Below, piece by piece: positions 17,298-25,645 of a stretch of DNA of 64,000 bases. The stretch is taken from contig JAHBVO010000001.1 of the NCBI GenBank assembly GCA_019637435.1, positions 2,294,001-2,358,000 of the forward strand, written 5' to 3'. Positions within the stretch are counted from its first letter, which is position 1; each line of letters opens with the position of its first letter. The stretch is from Candidatus Obscuribacterales bacterium (GTDB lineage Bacteria > Cyanobacteriota > Vampirovibrionia > Obscuribacterales > Obscuribacteraceae). Both the position numbers and the translations under genes were made by a program. The notes under the pieces are model-generated. The model was given only the letters and a program-made list of their open reading frames with translations, had not been told where the DNA came from and ran no database searches.

Positions 17298-17492
17298 CGG
17301 TCCTGTTGAAAAAAAAAAAGCATTGCAGTAATTCAAACCCTTGAGCTAGAATGAAACTCAACGCAAATTCCGAACCGCAGAGAATAACCGTACAAGCCGT
17401 TCGGAGAGTCATCATCTAAAAAGCTTGAGCTGAAAAAACATCGAATTTGGAAAGTTCCCCATTTGTACGGTAGTCATTCGGGGGTACTCGTC

Positions 17493-18296
17493 ATGTTTGA
17501 ACTTTTGAATTCCTTGGCGCTCGATTCGATCGAATCGAGCATCGATTTCCGTAAACAACTTGCCCAGGAACGTTGGAAGGAGGGTTTCAATTGTCCTCGT
17601 TGCGGTTGCACCAAAGGGTATGCATTGCAGACGCGCGACATTGTCGAGTGTGCAGGCTGCAAGAGGCAGACTTCATCGACATCGGGAACTGCTTTTCACG
17701 GCATTAGACGATTGGTTGAATTTGGCAAGGCATTAAAAGATTTCTGCTTGGGAAATCATATTTCGGCGGCGCAATACGCGCGGAACGCCGGCATCGATCC
17801 TGGTACAGCCTGGACCCATCTCCAGAAAATTCGTTCTGTTTTTGCGTCCGCACCGCTTGAAACCGCTTGCGTCGATGTGCCGTGCACCATTTTCAAGCCG
17901 GCGTTGATCAAGCAAAGTAAGGAAGATGAGTTGTATTGCGCGACTTCTCCGAAGACGTGCGCTCAAGAAATTATCGCCGTCACGATTTTGAATTCATCAA
18001 CCGAATCTAAGGCCAAATTGCCTGCCTCCATGATTCATTCGGCATTGTCGTTTCTACTGTCTGTGTTTCGTGGCGTGAGTCGAAAATATTCCCAGCTCTA
18101 TCTTGCTGAGTTCAACTGGATCGTGGAAGATAGAACGATCAGTTTTCGTGATGCTGTGGCAATGTGCCTGCGCGGTCACCCGATAATTCGCAATGATATA
18201 ACAGATTTTTCGTCTCCTTTCCTCTTGCGCATAGTGGACACTGAATTCGCCGGTTGTCGAGCGCCGCCGACGCTCAAATTCGGCGATTCTGACTAG
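17493..18296 (+). CDS. Degenerate IS1595-type (ISXO2-like) transposase, possibly domesticated
   Basis: A 267-residue protein. Residues 34-70 are the IS1595 zinc ribbon (Cys34, Cys37, Cys53, Cys56, then QTSSTSGTAFHG), followed by the family's helix-turn-helix-like region (WTHLQKIR). Near the end, SRKYSQLYLAEFNW matches the conserved C-terminal end of ISXO2-like transposases. Between them, where the DDE catalytic residues should sit, the sequence diverges and no VDE motif is seen. No flanking inverted repeats were found. It may be a decayed element, or a DNA-binding protein derived from one. The ATG at 17493 follows a GGGGG run; a TTG at 17463 is less likely. Confidence 0.65.
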   Translation: MFELLNSLALDSIESSIDFRKQLAQERWKEGFNCPRCGCTKGYALQTRDIVECAGCKRQTSSTSGTAFHGIRRLVEFGKALKDFCLGNHISAAQYARNAGIDPGTAWTHLQKIRSVFASAPLETACVDVPCTIFKPALIKQSKEDELYCATSPKTCAQEIIAVTILNSSTESKAKLPASMIHSALSFLLSVFRGVSRKYSQLYLAEFNWIVEDRTISFRDAVAMCLRGHPIIRNDITDFSSPFLLRIVDTEFAGCRAPPTLKFGDSD

Positions 18297-18371
18297 ATTA
18301 AGGCATTCTTTCTTTGGATGCTAGATTGGCATGATATGTTGTCCTCCGCATATCTCTAACTCGATTCGCCC

Positions 18372-19808
18372 ATGATTGAAGACATCTTTTTCGACATCGC
18401 TTCGCAGTTCGGGATCGAAAAGGTTCCGCGCGCGCCTGAATTCTTTCAATTCAACTCGACGGAAAAACTATTGTCTGTCGAGGATTGGTTTAAGAACATT
18501 CTCGATGAGACGAAAGATCACTGCGTAGACTTCTCGAGAACAATAATCGAGAGCAGTTGTTGGTATGTCGAGATCCAAGGAGACGGAGCGATTCATTTAC
18601 GCAACGTCCAACATGGTGAATTCGATCTGGCTATCGATCGCCAGGTTAAATCGGTGAAGGGAAAGAAACGCGGACAGGGCGGAAAATTGCTTGCTATTTT
18701 CGTTGATGAGCCAAAAAACTACGCAACAAAAAAAATGACAGGACGCGAGCTCTTGCGTTCGTTAACAGATTCCGTAGACGGATTACTTGTCCATCTACCG
18801 AATAAAGCTGCCGTCGAATTTCCGCGCTCGGACTTTCGCGATTTCAATGGTTTCGCTGAAATGTGTGAGCTTGAAGATATGCTTCTCTTTCCCGCAAACA
18901 ATCAGATCGAGAAGCTGCTGGCAGCGACATGGTTTGTAGAAAAAAACGAAGATGGTTCTCTCCTCCTTAATTGGGCACCCGACTGTAAACAGCTAGTGCA
19001 TGTACACACTCATCCGAGCAAAGCCAGTTCGTTTGACGCTTATCGATTGCAGCCTATGAGTGGTCATGAACTGTTTCAGTCCCTTTTGGACAATCAGACC
19101 GCCAATGGGATCGTCGTCAACCTGATCAGCACAATTGGAGTACAGCCATCTCTCAGGCAGTTGTTTTTGTCACGCTCGATAGTCAAAAACATCGTCCAGG
19201 GGCTTGATACACGCGTGGGAGTGAATCCGCTGCCCATCCGAAACACGGATGAGATTTCGGATTGGCTCGATATGCGAAAGTTCCCTGTTGCCGGTCGAAA
19301 AATCATCGACGCGCCCTTCGAAGAGTATACTCTGTATCGAGCTGTGGTACCGCAGGGCTGCGAAATCTCCATGCAGGAAGCGGGGAAGCAAAAGGAGACG
19401 CCTGGACCGACCTGGAGTCCCGTGTTTATTCAGTCAAAAATAAGTCCGATCTCGAGCGATGAGCCAAGTCGTATTGTCTGTCCAGGTTTTTACGCCGAGC
19501 AACTAGGCGCCCATTTCCTTGTGGGTGGCTCTGACCCCAGGCGATTTAATCCTGGATCAAATTTTTTGATTGGCAAAAAGGTCGATGATTACTCAATTGA
19601 GCAAGCGAAGAGAAGAGAACGATGGGCGTCGGAACTTCTAAAATTTCTTCCTCCCGGAGTGGACACTATTCCTCGTGATGCTTTCCATACAGCCAAGGGT
19701 GCTTCTTTGGCTCAAGAATTTCCGCATGCTGCAAAACGAGACTGGATAGAAGCGACTTTGAAGCAGGCTCAGAAATTTACTAAACGTTGGGTCTGGTTCA
19801 ACTCTTAG
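18372..19808 (+). CDS. Hypothetical protein, possibly with SseB-like segments
   Basis: A 478-residue protein without signal peptide or membrane helix. Two regions have the same order: a strand, then MTGRELLRSLTDSVDGLLVH (residues ~120-140) and MSGHELFQSLLDNQTANGIV (~225-245). These look like an internal duplication of a domain resembling SseB N-terminal modules, a weak match by eye. The C-terminal ~150 residues are mixed alpha/beta with Pro- and Gly-rich turns. It lies between the degenerate transposase and the kinase with duplicated Cys-ribbons, 31 bases before the latter. It may be co-transcribed with that kinase and be a partner or substrate; function is unknown. Confidence 0.6.
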   Translation: MIEDIFFDIASQFGIEKVPRAPEFFQFNSTEKLLSVEDWFKNILDETKDHCVDFSRTIIESSCWYVEIQGDGAIHLRNVQHGEFDLAIDRQVKSVKGKKRGQGGKLLAIFVDEPKNYATKKMTGRELLRSLTDSVDGLLVHLPNKAAVEFPRSDFRDFNGFAEMCELEDMLLFPANNQIEKLLAATWFVEKNEDGSLLLNWAPDCKQLVHVHTHPSKASSFDAYRLQPMSGHELFQSLLDNQTANGIVVNLISTIGVQPSLRQLFLSRSIVKNIVQGLDTRVGVNPLPIRNTDEISDWLDMRKFPVAGRKIIDAPFEEYTLYRAVVPQGCEISMQEAGKQKETPGPTWSPVFIQSKISPISSDEPSRIVCPGFYAEQLGAHFLVGGSDPRRFNPGSNFLIGKKVDDYSIEQAKRRERWASELLKFLPPGVDTIPRDAFHTAKGASLAQEFPHAAKRDWIEATLKQAQKFTKRWVWFNS

Positions 19809-19839
19809 GGGAATAATCTAAGGGAACCGCAATCGAGTT

Positions 19840-22647
19840 TTGTCTGTGACTACGCAAGCTGAACTTTGCGACATCTGTGGTCAGCCAAAATCTTCTGGTT
19901 TGACCGGCAGTTTCACCCAATGGGTGAATTCGTGTCGATGCGAAGTGTTAGACAATGAGAAGTCGAATGTCCAGATATGTGGTCTTTGCGGAAAACAATT
20001 AGATGCTGGAAACACTGGTAGCTTCACACAGTGGGTTCTCCAACCGCAGAACTGTACTTGCGCTGATCCGGTCGTTCTTAAATCCAACGGTGACGACGGC
20101 GCCAGCGCAAATTCCGAAGAGTCAAAATCCGCGTCCTCTCGACAGCCTAATCGTATGAAAGTTGAGATTGGCGATCTTGACGCCAGCAACTTTCCTGTAT
20201 CGAGATACAAGCCGATCAGCATGCTCGGCATGGGCGGCGGGGGACTGGTCTATTTGTGCTTTGACAAACATCTTCGCAAGAACGTCGCTGTGAAAATTTT
20301 GAGGGTGACTCAACCGGAACAGATTGTCCAATTTCAAGCTGAGGCAAAAGTTACGGCCAAGTTCAAACATCCAAACATCGTGTCTATATTGGATTTCGGT
20401 TCAACAGATACGGGGGCACCGTTTATGGTGCTGGAATATGTGGAGGGCAAATCGCTCGATGTGCTAATTCAGGAGAGAGGTCCGCTTCCTGAGCTGGTTG
20501 CTGCTGAACTTTTTATTCAGATTGCTGAGGCGATCCAGAAAGGTCATGAGTATGGAATTTTTCATCGTGACATTAAAAGTTCCAACATAATAATTTCACA
20601 GTCAAAAAACAATGCGCAAGCCAGAGTCATCGACTTCGGAATCGCTATGGTGGCATCTACAGAAAACGTCGATTTCCATGGGAAACATTTGGTCGGAACG
20701 CCTAAATATATGTCTCCGGACCAGATTGCAGGTCGAACATTTGATGCGCGCTCAGACCTGTACTCTTTCGGGTGTGTGATGTACGAGACTCTTATGGGAC
20801 GGTTGCCGTTCTCCGGCAATGCCATGGCGTTGCTGGAGAAGCATGCCAATGCAAAACCTCCTGCATTCGCTGAAATGTCTCCGGATGCCGACATTTCGCA
20901 GACTATGGAAAGAGTGGTGTTGCGTTGCTTGGAAAAGAATCCTGATGCTCGCTATCAGAGCTTTTCTGACTTGAAATCTGCTCTGCAAAATATAGCGAAA
21001 GATGACTTGCTAAGTGCTTCCTCTGTTCAGCGTGTTTTGGCGGAAGACAATTTAGTTGACGAGAGTAAGACTTCGAACGAAATCACAGAATCAGAAGCAG
21101 ACTCTCGGAATAAAGATGGTAGCAAATATGGTATCAGCACTTCTGGTGGTAAAGTAAGACTGGACCAGGCGAGCCAGTTGATTTTAGCTCTACTGATTCT
21201 TTTAGGTGTTGGTTTGATATCGTTCGTTGGTTATCTATTGTTGAGACCTGACGAAACAGAGGACTCGAAAATACTGAGCTCTGCGGATAGAGGAACGCCT
21301 GACCAGCACCTCGACGCTGCCGGTAGACCGCTCGATGAAGAAGATAGTGTTGGGAGTTTTGACAATTTCCAGGAATTAGCGCCCCTGAATGCACAAGCAC
21401 TCAAGCTCGAGAAAGCCTTTAAATATGCCGCTTCCGAGTCTGCGTACACTCGCGCTATCTCATTAGACGAAGGCAATTCGCGGTGGTACCGCTCTCGTGG
21501 TTTGTCCCGAATGTATCAGGGCAAATTCGAAGAGGCCCTTGGAGATTTCAACACGGCCGTCCGACTTCAGGACTCTGACGACAATTTCAGAGCGCGGGCT
21601 GAATATTACATGAACGCGGGAAACTATACCAAGGCGGAAGCTGATATACGCTCGGCAATTTCAAAAGGACCAAATGCCGCAAGTAACTTCATTGTTCAAG
21701 CTCGGATAAATTCAGACATGGACGACAACTCCAATGTTCAATTGGAGCGTGCCATGCGAGCCACTGATAGAGCTTTACGCCTGGAGCCTGAGCGAATTGA
21801 AGCGCAGGCCCAGCGTTTGATTGTAGAAGCCAGGTTGAAAAAGGACAAATCATTTATCGAAAGAACCTCTCGCGAAATAGCTGCTAAGGGCTCTAATAAT
21901 GCTTTTGCACTTTATTGCGTGGCTAGATATTCGGAGCTGACTGGCGATTGGAATTCTGCTTTGAAGTGGGTGTCCCGAGCGATCAGCCTGAACCCGACTT
22001 CATGGAAATCATACGAGTTGCGCGCCGATACTCTTAAACAGCTTGCACTGGAAGCTACGCAAGGGAAGAAGGTTCAATATGACGAACAAGTTCTTTCTGC
22101 TGCCGACTGTAAAAGTCGAGCTATGAGCGATTACTACAAGGCGACTTCACTGAATCCACTAAATGCCAAACTGCTTGTGGAGGTCGCGAAGTTCCATCGT
22201 GAACTCAATCAGGTTGAAAGTGAAGTCAAATATCTGTCGCAAGCGATCGATCTAGAACCTAACCAGGCGGATCTCTACAGGCTGCGTGCTGACGCAAAGC
22301 ACCGAGCCGTTATGAATGAGGATGCTGTAGAGGATTGCGAGACCGCAATTGCACTCGGGGAAATTAACGCTGATGTGTATTTGCTGAAAGCCAACTCACT
22401 GGTCGAACTCAATCGTCCGGAAGAGGCGGAGCGTGCATTTTCACAGAGCATAAAGCTGGCGCCTGCTAATGCCGAAGTGTACTTGTACCGCGCAAAGTTA
22501 AGGAGTCAGCGACGCGAGTATGCAAAAGCAATCGAAGACTACGAGAAGGTTCTTCAAATTAGGTCTGGTGATGAAGATGCACTAGCTGGAAAGCGTCTTG
22601 CGCTTGAGGAAATGAATAAGTCTGAAGATACTACGAATTTCCATTAG
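19840..22647 (+). CDS. Ser/Thr kinase with duplicated N-terminal Cys-ribbons, TM helix and TPR array
   Basis: A 935-residue receptor kinase. Two copies of a ~27-residue ribbon, CxxCG...TGSFTQWV...CxC, lie at residues 10-34 and 47-74. The kinase domain spans 123-387: loop LGMGGGGLVY, Lys152, HRD with Asp244, DFG 265-267 and SPD in place of APE. One membrane helix is at 446-467. About 430 residues of TPR repeats follow, with units such as FEEALGDFNTAVRLQ and YAKAIEDYEKVLQI. The start is TTG at 19840 (GTG at 19846 possible); AGGGA at 19821 is a rather distant Shine-Dalgarno. It would carry TPR outside and kinase inside. Its 3' end overlaps the convergent histidine kinase by 17 bases. Confidence 0.9.
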   Translation: MSVTTQAELCDICGQPKSSGLTGSFTQWVNSCRCEVLDNEKSNVQICGLCGKQLDAGNTGSFTQWVLQPQNCTCADPVVLKSNGDDGASANSEESKSASSRQPNRMKVEIGDLDASNFPVSRYKPISMLGMGGGGLVYLCFDKHLRKNVAVKILRVTQPEQIVQFQAEAKVTAKFKHPNIVSILDFGSTDTGAPFMVLEYVEGKSLDVLIQERGPLPELVAAELFIQIAEAIQKGHEYGIFHRDIKSSNIIISQSKNNAQARVIDFGIAMVASTENVDFHGKHLVGTPKYMSPDQIAGRTFDARSDLYSFGCVMYETLMGRLPFSGNAMALLEKHANAKPPAFAEMSPDADISQTMERVVLRCLEKNPDARYQSFSDLKSALQNIAKDDLLSASSVQRVLAEDNLVDESKTSNEITESEADSRNKDGSKYGISTSGGKVRLDQASQLILALLILLGVGLISFVGYLLLRPDETEDSKILSSADRGTPDQHLDAAGRPLDEEDSVGSFDNFQELAPLNAQALKLEKAFKYAASESAYTRAISLDEGNSRWYRSRGLSRMYQGKFEEALGDFNTAVRLQDSDDNFRARAEYYMNAGNYTKAEADIRSAISKGPNAASNFIVQARINSDMDDNSNVQLERAMRATDRALRLEPERIEAQAQRLIVEARLKKDKSFIERTSREIAAKGSNNAFALYCVARYSELTGDWNSALKWVSRAISLNPTSWKSYELRADTLKQLALEATQGKKVQYDEQVLSAADCKSRAMSDYYKATSLNPLNAKLLVEVAKFHRELNQVESEVKYLSQAIDLEPNQADLYRLRADAKHRAVMNEDAVEDCETAIALGEINADVYLLKANSLVELNRPEEAERAFSQSIKLAPANAEVYLYRAKLRSQRREYAKAIEDYEKVLQIRSGDEDALAGKRLALEEMNKSEDTTNFH

Positions 22648-23734
22648 ATTCGATTGGGATGGTGAAACAAAATTCGCTGCCGCTACCATTGGTGCTTTCG
22701 ACCCAGATTTTTCCTTTGTGCTTTTCAACCAGACCCTTGCAGATTGAAAGACCTAGACCCACTCCCCGTCTTTTCGTTTCCTTCGGCTGATCGAGTTGTT
22801 TGTATCGTTCGAAGATAGCTGTGCGAAGATGGTCAGGCACTCCGGGACCGTGGTCTCTGACTTTGAAAAGCACGTTAGTTCCATGTAGTCCTGCCGTTAC
22901 TAAGACCGTTGCCCCGCGGGGCGAAAATTTGATCGCATTGCCAATCAAGTTGCAAATTATCCGAACGACACGGTCTTCGTCTGCAACCAGGGCATCATTC
23001 GTGATCTCTTTTATCAAAGTAACGTTGCTGGCAATTGCTGTGCCCTGACACGAGTCCAACGCCTTGTCCACGATTCTCTGTGTGGTCGTCGGCTGGACAT
23101 CGAGTTGGAAGTCCCCTGAATCGATTTGCTCGGAATCGAGCAGATCGTTTACCAGAGATACCATTAGATTGATACTCGATTCAGCGCGATTAACATTTTT
23201 CCTGAATTTTTCCGAAACCTCTCCAAAGGCGCCTGCGACGATCATCTGCAAGAACAAACCCATTGAAGACAATGGAGTTCTCAAATCATGGCTAACCATG
23301 GCAAGAAAGTCCTGCCGCAGTCGTTCCAACCTATAACGCTCAGTTACATCCTGAAGATGTGCAAAAATCAAATCGTCTTGCCATTCGTTGACATAGATCT
23401 CGACCGGAATACGTTCACCGCATTTCTTCAATGCCATCGTCCGTAGTGGCTCCGGTGCGTAGTCGAGCCTCTCTAGTTCAGGGAACACCAGACCGATTTT
23501 TTGTCCCTTCAGTTCCCTCGGCTCGTTGTATGCCAGTAGCTGTCGCCCCACCGTGTTAATGGTTTCAATTCGCTGTTGGCGGTTTATCACGATAAGACCA
23601 AGTGGAATAGAGTGCAAAATCTTGCGAATTCGCTCTCCTTGGTCCGCAAGCGCTGCCGACTGCTTTTTTACGAGCGCGCGCAGCTCATCCTGCGTTTGTA
23701 GAGTTTGAGCTGTGTCTCCTGGATAATCAGGCAT
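22631..23734 (-). CDS. PAS-domain sensor histidine kinase, soluble
   Basis: A 367-residue kinase. An N-terminal coiled coil leads into a PAS domain (about 35-130), a HisKA helix with His149 in MVSHDLRTPL, and a HATPase domain with N-box NLIGNAIKFSP, DHGPGVP, and the G2 box GVGLGLSI. There are no membrane helices, so it senses a cytosolic or redox signal through PAS. The start codon lies inside the stop region of the upstream Hsp70-like gene (ATGCCTGA, eight-base overlap), which indicates tight translational coupling. No response regulator is adjacent. The last 17 bases overlap the convergent kinase gene. Confidence 0.9.
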   Translation of the reverse strand: MPDYPGDTAQTLQTQDELRALVKKQSAALADQGERIRKILHSIPLGLIVINRQQRIETINTVGRQLLAYNEPRELKGQKIGLVFPELERLDYAPEPLRTMALKKCGERIPVEIYVNEWQDDLIFAHLQDVTERYRLERLRQDFLAMVSHDLRTPLSSMGLFLQMIVAGAFGEVSEKFRKNVNRAESSINLMVSLVNDLLDSEQIDSGDFQLDVQPTTTQRIVDKALDSCQGTAIASNVTLIKEITNDALVADEDRVVRIICNLIGNAIKFSPRGATVLVTAGLHGTNVLFKVRDHGPGVPDHLRTAIFERYKQLDQPKETKRRGVGLGLSICKGLVEKHKGKIWVESTNGSGSEFCFTIPIESNGNS

Positions 23735-25571
23735 TTTTCCTCAGATTTTCCTGGTCTTGGCTGGTGCTGTCTTCAATTAAATCGTCTGTAGTCGAGGTCC
23801 CTTTCTTGGATTCTAATCTGGAGAGCTTCAGGTTGCGGAGCATTGACTCGATTGCTGTGCCATTTTTGATAGCTTCGATGGAATATCCTCTGGCGCGCAA
23901 TACGTTTAAAACCGTTAGTGGGGTAGTATTCAGAATGCGAGCCAATCTGTTCAGTCGCGAATCGTCAAATGTCTTGGTGCGCTTGGCCTCGCTAAAACCA
24001 TTCGATAGAGTCGGCTGCCCATCTATCGCATGCACGGGCAGCATCGAATCGAGACCGATATGTTTCGCTCGATAGTCAATTATGCCGTCGGCATCGGCGA
24101 TGAATTGAACTTCAACTTTAGTTTCTCCCGCCGTGGTTGGTGGGCAATTGCTCACGGTCACGTCCGAGAGCGTCGCTTTCTCCTTGCAACCTTGCAGCAC
24201 ATGCATGTTCACTGTCGCAGTCGGGGACTCGCACTTATGGTATGCGGTGACAGGCAAAGGAGTTGCACGAGAGATCACCTGCTTGAGTTCACCGCTAGCT
24301 TCTTCGACCCAAACCGGCTCGGAAATAACATCCCAGACCACATAGTCGCGAACGCTGTGGTTGAGAAGTGCAGCTTGAAGAGCGGCACCGCAGACAGGGT
24401 AAGTGTTTGGGCTGGCCGGAAAAATTGTAGCGTTAGAGAATCTGTCATAGAATCTCCTGAAGAAAGGCGTCAAAGTGCGCGTGTCGCCAAGCAGCAATAT
24501 TTGATCGATTTGATTCGCCTGCGTATTCGAATCTGCGATGACTTGATCTACGACACTCAAAGTCCTGGCAATAATTGGTTCAATTAGCTCGTGATATTCA
24601 GACAGCGAAATGGAAGCCATTAGATACGCATGCGTTTTCGAGCGTACATTAGGACCAGTAGCCTGAACGTCCAGATTTGTCACACGCACGTGAGCCTGAC
24701 CGGCTGTATGCAAGTCATAGATTGCTTGCTCTGCTGCACGAATCAATTTCCAAATCGTTGCTGGAGTGCGTTCCATCTTGTGACCAGAATCGGACTCGAA
24801 GGTTTCCACCATCCAGTGGACCATTTCGGCTACAAATGCTTCGCCGGCTAACGTATCATCACCAATAGTCGATTTAACCTCTAACAGTCCGTGCTGAAAT
24901 TCCATTACGGATGCCGCAAATGTGCCGGCTCCGAGATGGTAAACCAGAATTTTCATGTTGGAGTCCCGGCGCAGTTCTTGATAGCAGTGATAAAATGCCG
25001 CAGCTGTGGGTTCGTTTATCAATTGCAAAATATTTACGCCTGCGGCTTCACCTGCCGCTCTGAGCAATTTCCTTTGATTGCTCGTAAAAGTGACCGGCAC
25101 AGTTAGTACGGCTTTGCTGACTGGTCTCGCCAGGCTCGCTGTGGCTACATTGATCATTCTTTTGATCAACAATTCGGTAAACATTTCCGCGCTATAGAAG
25201 CCGCATTCAGCCTCGACGAACCAGTCCGTCCCAATCAGTTTTCTGAAGTGCTGAATGACGTTTACTGTGTCAGATGTTGGATGGCGACCGACGACAAGAT
25301 TTCCATTTGATAATCGTCCTGCAATAGAAGGGACTTGATTGGACGAAAACGAATCGAATTTGTCACCTTCGAAGGTGGCAACGCGCGAAAACTTCGACCC
25401 GATATCTATTCCAACCAGAGCATGTCCGGCCTGACCTGTCGCGACAAGGTAGGGCGGAGGCATGCCAGAATCCGGTCCACCCCGCTGGAGAAGCGGCTCC
25501 GAGGGATATCTTGGATTTGCTAGGTAGTCTTCCGTTTCAAAGCAGATTAAGGACCGCTGCTTTTGTTTCAA
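23727..25571 (-). CDS. Degenerate Hsp70/DnaK-like protein
   Basis: A 614-residue member of the Hsp70/actin ATPase superfamily. Phosphate-1 is GIDIGSK (54-60; DnaK has GIDLGTT). AVLTVPVTF and INEPTAAA (185-192) are kept. Phosphate-2 is YHLGAGTFA (211-219), where the two Asp residues of YDLGGGTFD become His and Ala. The adenosine motif is LLLGDTRTL in place of VGGxxRxP. ATP hydrolysis is therefore doubtful. A beta-sandwich-like region follows, then about residues 540-590 resemble the IF2 N-terminal helical module (LARILNTTPLTVLNVL). Start is TTG with GGAG seven bases upstream. It overlaps the PAS kinase gene and may control that kinase. Confidence 0.82.
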   Translation of the reverse strand: MKQKQRSLICFETEDYLANPRYPSEPLLQRGGPDSGMPPPYLVATGQAGHALVGIDIGSKFSRVATFEGDKFDSFSSNQVPSIAGRLSNGNLVVGRHPTSDTVNVIQHFRKLIGTDWFVEAECGFYSAEMFTELLIKRMINVATASLARPVSKAVLTVPVTFTSNQRKLLRAAGEAAGVNILQLINEPTAAAFYHCYQELRRDSNMKILVYHLGAGTFAASVMEFQHGLLEVKSTIGDDTLAGEAFVAEMVHWMVETFESDSGHKMERTPATIWKLIRAAEQAIYDLHTAGQAHVRVTNLDVQATGPNVRSKTHAYLMASISLSEYHELIEPIIARTLSVVDQVIADSNTQANQIDQILLLGDTRTLTPFFRRFYDRFSNATIFPASPNTYPVCGAALQAALLNHSVRDYVVWDVISEPVWVEEASGELKQVISRATPLPVTAYHKCESPTATVNMHVLQGCKEKATLSDVTVSNCPPTTAGETKVEVQFIADADGIIDYRAKHIGLDSMLPVHAIDGQPTLSNGFSEAKRTKTFDDSRLNRLARILNTTPLTVLNVLRARGYSIEAIKNGTAIESMLRNLKLSRLESKKGTSTTDDLIEDSTSQDQENLRKNA

Positions 25572-25645
25572 GCTTCCTCTCCACCATTGATTTGACCACT
25601 GGGCGTAAAACCAGTATGACAGAAGTGGGAACTTTCTGACGGAAA

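Noticed and set aside
17493..18296. Intact insertion sequence
   Set aside because: No terminal inverted repeats or target duplications were found and the catalytic DDE region is not recognisable.
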